From contig CANQUC010000003.1 of assembly GCA_947626945.1 (NCBI GenBank), positions 1-64,000 of the forward strand: DNA of 64,000 bases. Direction: 5' to 3'. Position numbers and translations under genes: made by a program. This DNA comes from an uncultured Lachnospiraceae bacterium (GTDB lineage Bacteria > Bacillota > Clostridia > Lachnospirales > Lachnospiraceae). Shown piece after piece: positions 60,537-64,000 of the stretch (the first letter of the stretch is position 1; each line of letters starts with the position of its first letter). The notes below the pieces were generated by a model that worked only from the letters and a program-made list of their open reading frames with translations, made no database searches and was not told the origin of the DNA.

Positions 60537-61190
60537 TTATTTTTGCCGGTCTGTGATTTTTTGTGCAATCTGCTCGTAGGTATCTCCCTTTTTCAGCTGG
60601 AACGTGCCGGCGGACAGCCGTTCTTCATATCCCCGGCCGATCAGATACTCGTTGAACTTATCCGCGTCGTCAATGAGATTTTTTTCTTCCAGCTTTTCCG
60701 CCACCTGATAGGAATCAGAACCCGCGGGGATCTCTACTGTGATCTGCTGCTCCGGCTGAGGCGTTTTTACGCTGTCACCGCCTGCAGGCCGGTTTTGTTC
60801 CACAGCTGACGGCGACGCAGACGCCCGGGCAGTCCCATCCTCTGCAGGCAGTCCGCCCTCCGGCGCTGTTGTGGCGTTCGGCGCGGCTGAGCTTTCCGGC
60901 GCTTTCGTGGCGTTCGGCGCGGCTGAGCTCTCCGGCGCTGTTGTGACGCCCGGCGCGGCTGAGCTCTCCGGCGCTTTCGTGACGCCCGGCGCGGCTGAAC
61001 CCTCCGGCGCTTTCGTGCTTTCTTCCTCATCCCGGTCCAGAGGCACTTCCGATACAACGGCCCCTTTTCCCGCGCTTCCGTCAGGGGAGCTTTTCTGATT
61101 ATTCATCCTGACCATGGAGACTCCGGCAAATACAAGAGACGTCACAAGCACGCCAACGCCGAAACCCCTCACAAAATATTTTGATTTCAT
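60537..61190 (-). CDS. YceG/MltG N-terminal-like membrane protein without catalytic domain
   Basis: A protein of 217 residues with one N-terminal transmembrane helix, a low-complexity extracellular linker with 12-residue repeats (TKAPESSAAPGV type, residues 59-113), and a C-terminal domain (about 147-217) resembling the LysM-like subdomain of the endolytic transglycosylase MltG (TVEIPAGSDSYQVAEKLEEK and KKGDTYEQIAQKI). The MltG catalytic domain is missing, so it probably binds glycan or regulates rather than cuts. Its start overlaps the stop of the SwrB-like gene. Confidence 0.78.
   Translation of the reverse strand: MKSKYFVRGFGVGVLVTSLVFAGVSMVRMNNQKSSPDGSAGKGAVVSEVPLDRDEEESTKAPEGSAAPGVTKAPESSAAPGVTTAPESSAAPNATKAPESSAAPNATTAPEGGLPAEDGTARASASPSAVEQNRPAGGDSVKTPQPEQQITVEIPAGSDSYQVAEKLEEKNLIDDADKFNEYLIGRGYEERLSAGTFQLKKGDTYEQIAQKITDRQK
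60852..61016. repeat. 36-bp tandem repeats encoding a Pro/Ala/Ser linker
   Basis: About 4.5 copies of a 36-base unit, each coding for T(K/T)APE(S/G)SAAP(G/N)(V/A). Such in-frame repeats can vary in copy number between strains without a frameshift. Confidence 0.85.
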
Positions 61191-62725
61191 CGTTCTCTCC
61201 TGCTGTAAAGGTCTATGATCATTCTCACTTCACCAATACCAAGATTCAGCGACTTTGCGATCTCCATACTGGTCTGTCCGTTTTCATACATGTTCAGTAC
61301 GGCTTTTCTTGCTTCAAAATCTGCCTCCGTGGAAACGGTGCCGCTTTCCCGAACGGCTTTCAGCAGTTTGTTGGGAGCCTCTCCCATCACAAAATCCTCC
61401 GGCAGCGGTTCCTCTGTCCCGGATTCCTCCGGCTGGGATTCCTCTGTCCCGGATTCCTCCGGCTTCGGCTCCTCCGGCTGAGATTCCTCCGTCCCGGATT
61501 CCTCCGGCTTCGGCTCCTCTGTCTTGACTTTCTCCAACTTCTGTTCTTCTGGCTGGGGTTTCTCCGGCTCCTGATCAGCTGCTTCCGCTTTTTCTGTCTC
61601 CCGGAGGTCTTTTGTCTGACTGCTGCCGCTTTCTTTTTCCGGCACATCCTCTCCGGAGACCTCCTGGCCTTTTTTCGGTTCTTCCTCCGGCCGGGATGCT
61701 TCCCCGGTTTCTTCCTGTTTTGGCTCTTCCTCCGGCTCGGATTGCGCCGTGGCAGCGGCGGCTTCCTCCTCTGCCTGCCGGGCGTCTTTCTGTCTGGCCG
61801 CCTCCAGTTCCTCTCCGTTCAGCACTTCCTCCACCACTGCTTTTACCGTGTCGTCGGAAATGTCTTCAATCTCTTCTACGTCTGCGATGGTCACTTCTGT
61901 CTCTTCCAGATTCAGCAGCACATCATCGGGGATTTCCTGTTCTTTTTTCTCCTGCTGCTCCAGAGCCTGCAGCACGCCTTTCAATTCTTCGCTGTCAATG
62001 GCCTTGGTAGGTTCGGACACAGAAGCATCTTCTTTTGGCTCCTCTGTCTCAGAGGACTGCCTGACCGTCTGCAGATAATCCTCCGCAGCCAGCTCCTGGA
62101 TCAGCCCTTCTTTGATCTCGCTGATAAATTCTTCCCGGATGCCTTCCGCCGACTGGCTCATGGCATCCGCCTGTTTTTTCACGATCTCCACTTCCGCGGC
62201 CAGATCCCTGGCCTTAGTGCTTACCTGCTCCACAATCTTTACATTTTCATTGATCTCATCCTGCTTATTGTTGAGCATGGAAAACAAAACGGTGACTTCA
62301 TTATGGTAATTGTTGATCTCTCTGATGACCTCGTCTGAAATCCCCTGCAGCTTCTGCCGGGTTTCCTCCGCGATCCCCACAGACTCTTCCTGGGTCTGCT
62401 TTACACAGGACTGCATTTCCTCATGGGTCTGAGCGGAATACTGCTCCAAAGCGGCCTTTGCCTCGTTCAGCGCCACTTCGATCTCCCGGCGGGCCTCATC
62501 CACATAGTACTGAAGAGATTCCTTTGCGGTATCTTCGATCCTGCCCTCCGCCGTGCGGACATGCTTTTCCAGCACCCTGTCCATCTCAGCAGTCAGTTCT
62601 TCTTTATAATCCTGAATATCCCGGTCTTCCCTGCCCCAGATCTTGTCGGAAAAAACAAAGCTTGCCACAATGACGGCAATGCCGATCAGGATCAGAACGA
62701 TCAGAATGATCTCCATCAGTCCCAT
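61187..62725 (-). CDS. Membrane coiled-coil protein with DUF6115/SwrB-like C-terminal domain
   Basis: A protein of 512 residues: N-terminal membrane helix (MGLMEIILIVLILIGIAVIV), long coiled coil (about 30-200), an extended acidic Glu/Pro/Gln-rich region with PEESGTEESQ-type repeats, and a C-terminal small helical domain (KAVLNMYENGQTSMEIAKSL...GIGEVRMIIDLY). The last part matches the pattern seen in SwrB-like proteins, found at the end of flagellar operons and acting on flagellar assembly. Start ATG 62725 follows AGGGG. No flagellar gene is in the window. Confidence 0.72.
   Translation of the reverse strand: MGLMEIILIVLILIGIAVIVASFVFSDKIWGREDRDIQDYKEELTAEMDRVLEKHVRTAEGRIEDTAKESLQYYVDEARREIEVALNEAKAALEQYSAQTHEEMQSCVKQTQEESVGIAEETRQKLQGISDEVIREINNYHNEVTVLFSMLNNKQDEINENVKIVEQVSTKARDLAAEVEIVKKQADAMSQSAEGIREEFISEIKEGLIQELAAEDYLQTVRQSSETEEPKEDASVSEPTKAIDSEELKGVLQALEQQEKKEQEIPDDVLLNLEETEVTIADVEEIEDISDDTVKAVVEEVLNGEELEAARQKDARQAEEEAAAATAQSEPEEEPKQEETGEASRPEEEPKKGQEVSGEDVPEKESGSSQTKDLRETEKAEAADQEPEKPQPEEQKLEKVKTEEPKPEESGTEESQPEEPKPEESGTEESQPEESGTEEPLPEDFVMGEAPNKLLKAVRESGTVSTEADFEARKAVLNMYENGQTSMEIAKSLNLGIGEVRMIIDLYSRRER
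61386..61560. repeat. Degenerate repeats encoding an acidic Pro/Glu/Gln linker
   Basis: Repeated short units coding for PEESGTEESQ and PEEPKPEESG variants, about 30 bases each, in the SwrB-like gene. They resemble a spacer region rather than a folded domain. Confidence 0.75.
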
Positions 62726-62857
62726 GGTAACCCCTTTCAAATCTACACGCAAAATACAGATTTACATAATCATTTTACATAATATTGGCAACTAGGATTA
62801 TAACACATTTTTTCGGACTTACAAGTATTTTCTTTTCTTTTTTCCAAATTTTTGTAT

Positions 62858-63457
62858 TTATTTTGCCTCAAGCAGGACAATTTCCGACAGTTTTTTCTGA
62901 ATCTCCAACGGCAGTTCCCCCACAGAGAACCCATAACATCCCTCTTTTTCTGATTCCGGCAGGGGCTCAACGGTTCCCTCCAGTTCCATCTGCCGGAAAG
63001 TCAGGCAGGCAAATTCCCGGCCCGCTTCAAGCTGGCTGTCCGACAGACGCTGTCCGTCCGGCAGGCAAAAGATCATGCCCTCCGCAGAAGCGCGGCAGAC
63101 GCGGACATCCAGCCGGCTTTCCGGTTCCTTTCCCAGAGAGATCACGCCGTCCTCCAAAAGATCCGCCCAAAGCTGGTCATGACCGGACATTTGGTACAGC
63201 CCGCTTTTCAGTTCCAGCTCCATCACACAGCGGTTGTCGCTTTTATAGCGTTCCAGCACCTCCGCTTTTGCCCGAAATACCGCCGTTTCAGTATAGATCC
63301 AGCAGGTTCCCTGGGTGTATGGAGGCAGCAGTTGCAGCTGTCCGTCCACCGTGGGAATCTCCAGTTTCAGGCGGTTTTCCGATATTACCTCCACCAGGCT
63401 GCACTCCAGTCCGCAGTATAAAACTTTGGCATTTATGTTAATCTTCTCTTTCAGCAT
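62858..63457 (-). CDS. Degenerate PilZ / YcgR-like protein
   Basis: A beta-rich protein of 199 residues. The N-terminal part (about 8-95) resembles the YcgR N domain, and the rest resembles a PilZ barrel, which binds cyclic di-GMP in flagellar brake proteins. However, the PilZ signature is poor: [DN]xSxxG reads RASAEGM, and no clear RxxxR motif is seen. Binding of cyclic di-GMP is therefore doubtful. The gap to the SwrB-like gene (62726-62857) is AT-rich and holds nothing I can name. Confidence 0.5.
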   Translation of the reverse strand: MLKEKININAKVLYCGLECSLVEVISENRLKLEIPTVDGQLQLLPPYTQGTCWIYTETAVFRAKAEVLERYKSDNRCVMELELKSGLYQMSGHDQLWADLLEDGVISLGKEPESRLDVRVCRASAEGMIFCLPDGQRLSDSQLEAGREFACLTFRQMELEGTVEPLPESEKEGCYGFSVGELPLEIQKKLSEIVLLEAK

Positions 63458-63501
63458 CTTTGCCGCTCCTTTCCTCTGTTTGACTCAGGGATCCCTCTAT
63501 G

Positions 63502-63546
63502 AAAAAAGCTGCTGCAAATTTTTCCGTTGGTTTCATTTGCAGCAGC
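63502..63546 (-). terminator. Terminator of codY
   Basis: On the minus strand GCTGCTGCAAAT / ATTTGCAGCAGC (12 bp, 15-base loop) is followed by TTTTTTC, 15 bases after the codY stop. Confidence 0.88.
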
Positions 63547-63560
63547 CGGATTCCCGTTTA

Positions 63561-64000
63561 TTATGATCTGTTCTTTTTCTTGATGGCCTGCAGCTCGTCA
63601 AATACCACGTCGTTCAGCACGCGGATATAGGTTCCTTTCATTCCGGAAGACCTGGACTCAATGACACCGGCGCTTTCAAATTTGCGGAGCGCGTTGACGA
63701 TTACCGAGCGGGTGATGCCGACCCGATCCGCGATCTTGCTGGCCACAAGAATCCCCTCGTTGCCGTTCAGCTCCTCAAAGATATGGGTGATGGCTTCCAG
63801 CTCGGAAAAGGACAATGTGCTGATGGCGGATTTCACAATGTGGATCTTTCTTTCTTCCTCGGCGTTTTCCTCATTCACGGAACGCATCATTTCCAGGCCC
63901 ACCACCGTGGTGGCATATTCGCTTAAGATGATGTCGTCGATGGTATACTGGGTTCCGTGATTGTAAATGAACAGCGTGCCCAGCCGCTCTCCCGCGATGT
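63561..64000 (-). CDS. codY: GTP-sensing transcriptional regulator CodY, C-terminal part
   Basis: The gene enters from beyond the right edge, so about 145 C-terminal residues are seen. CodY represses stationary-phase and amino-acid genes when branched-chain amino acids and GTP are plentiful. The end of the GAF domain ([27 protein letters not shown]) and the winged helix ([36 protein letters not shown]) are clear. A strong terminator follows. Confidence 0.95.
   Translation of the reverse strand, partial: IAGERLGTLFIYNHGTQYTIDDIILSEYATTVVGLEMMRSVNEENAEEERKIHIVKSAISTLSFSELEAITHIFEELNGNEGILVASKIADRVGITRSVIVNALRKFESAGVIESRSSGMKGTYIRVLNDVVFDELQAIKKKNRS

Noticed and set aside
60852..61016. Regular 36-bp repeats considered as a CRISPR array
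   Set aside because: The units are contiguous, without unique spacers, and are in frame in a coding sequence.
1..64000. tRNA genes, rRNA genes, insertion sequences, prophage, toxin-antitoxin pairs and CRISPR arrays
   Set aside because: None could be recognised in any intergenic region or frame on either strand.

Overview
The window looks like chromosome of a Gram-positive, low-to-mid GC Clostridia member, most likely Lachnospiraceae. The evidence is PolC-type replicase, CodY, HrcA/CIRCE control, a tryptophan T-box, infC-rpmI-rplT and rplM-rpsI ribosomal operons, PASTA kinase with PP2C phosphatase, the non-mevalonate (dxr/ispG) route, and part of what resembles a fucose/rhamnose-type bacterial microcompartment locus. 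No rRNA, tRNA, CRISPR array, transposase or prophage gene was seen. Genus cannot be fixed from the sequence alone.

Layout. 1-1600: edge of a microcompartment locus (CoA-acylating aldehyde dehydrogenase, class II aldolase), both with putative encapsulation helices. 1631-3063: infC-rpmI-rplT with an attenuated leader, ending in an elaborate RNA structure. 3071-18238: a long co-directional run starting at a murE promoter (murE, priA, def, fmt, small membrane protein, zinc peptidase, rsmB, rlmN, prpC, prkC, rsgA, rpe, ychF, lgt), mixing cell wall, translation and signalling functions. 18324-20440: divergent two-component system. 20425-26704: polyol/tagatose-type catabolic operon (GatY-like aldolase, FGGY kinase, GatD-like dehydrogenase, lipoprotein, aldo/keto reductase, PfkB kinase). 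26733-33700: a two-module GT-C glycosyltransferase and a large LamG surface protein. 33739-47312: polC, ispG, a GH3-like protein, rseP, dxr, cdsA, uppS, frr, pyrH and a polysaccharide deacetylase. 47396-53685: trpEGDCBA under a T-box, without trpF. 53842-55665: phenylacetate-CoA ligase and ACT protein. 55688-57052: CIRCE-controlled hsp20 and an AIM24-family protein. 57115-58038: two tandem Nif11-like peptide precursors. 58099-60533: coiled membrane protein, HMGL-like aldolase, rplM-rpsI. 60537-64000: YceG-like, SwrB-like and PilZ-like proteins, then codY running off the window.

The most unusual items are: (1) the tandem Nif11-type precursors, whose leaders are almost identical, whose cysteine-free cores have diverged, and which have no maturation or export gene nearby; (2) PolC, in which three of the four exonuclease acidic residues I could align are replaced, suggesting loss of proofreading; (3) a GH3-like protein in the isoprenoid/polC operon lacking the catalytic nucleophile; (4) a multi-branched RNA structure downstream of rplT; (5) a trp operon without trpF. 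Functions are assigned by recognition of motifs and family resemblance; no database search was run.
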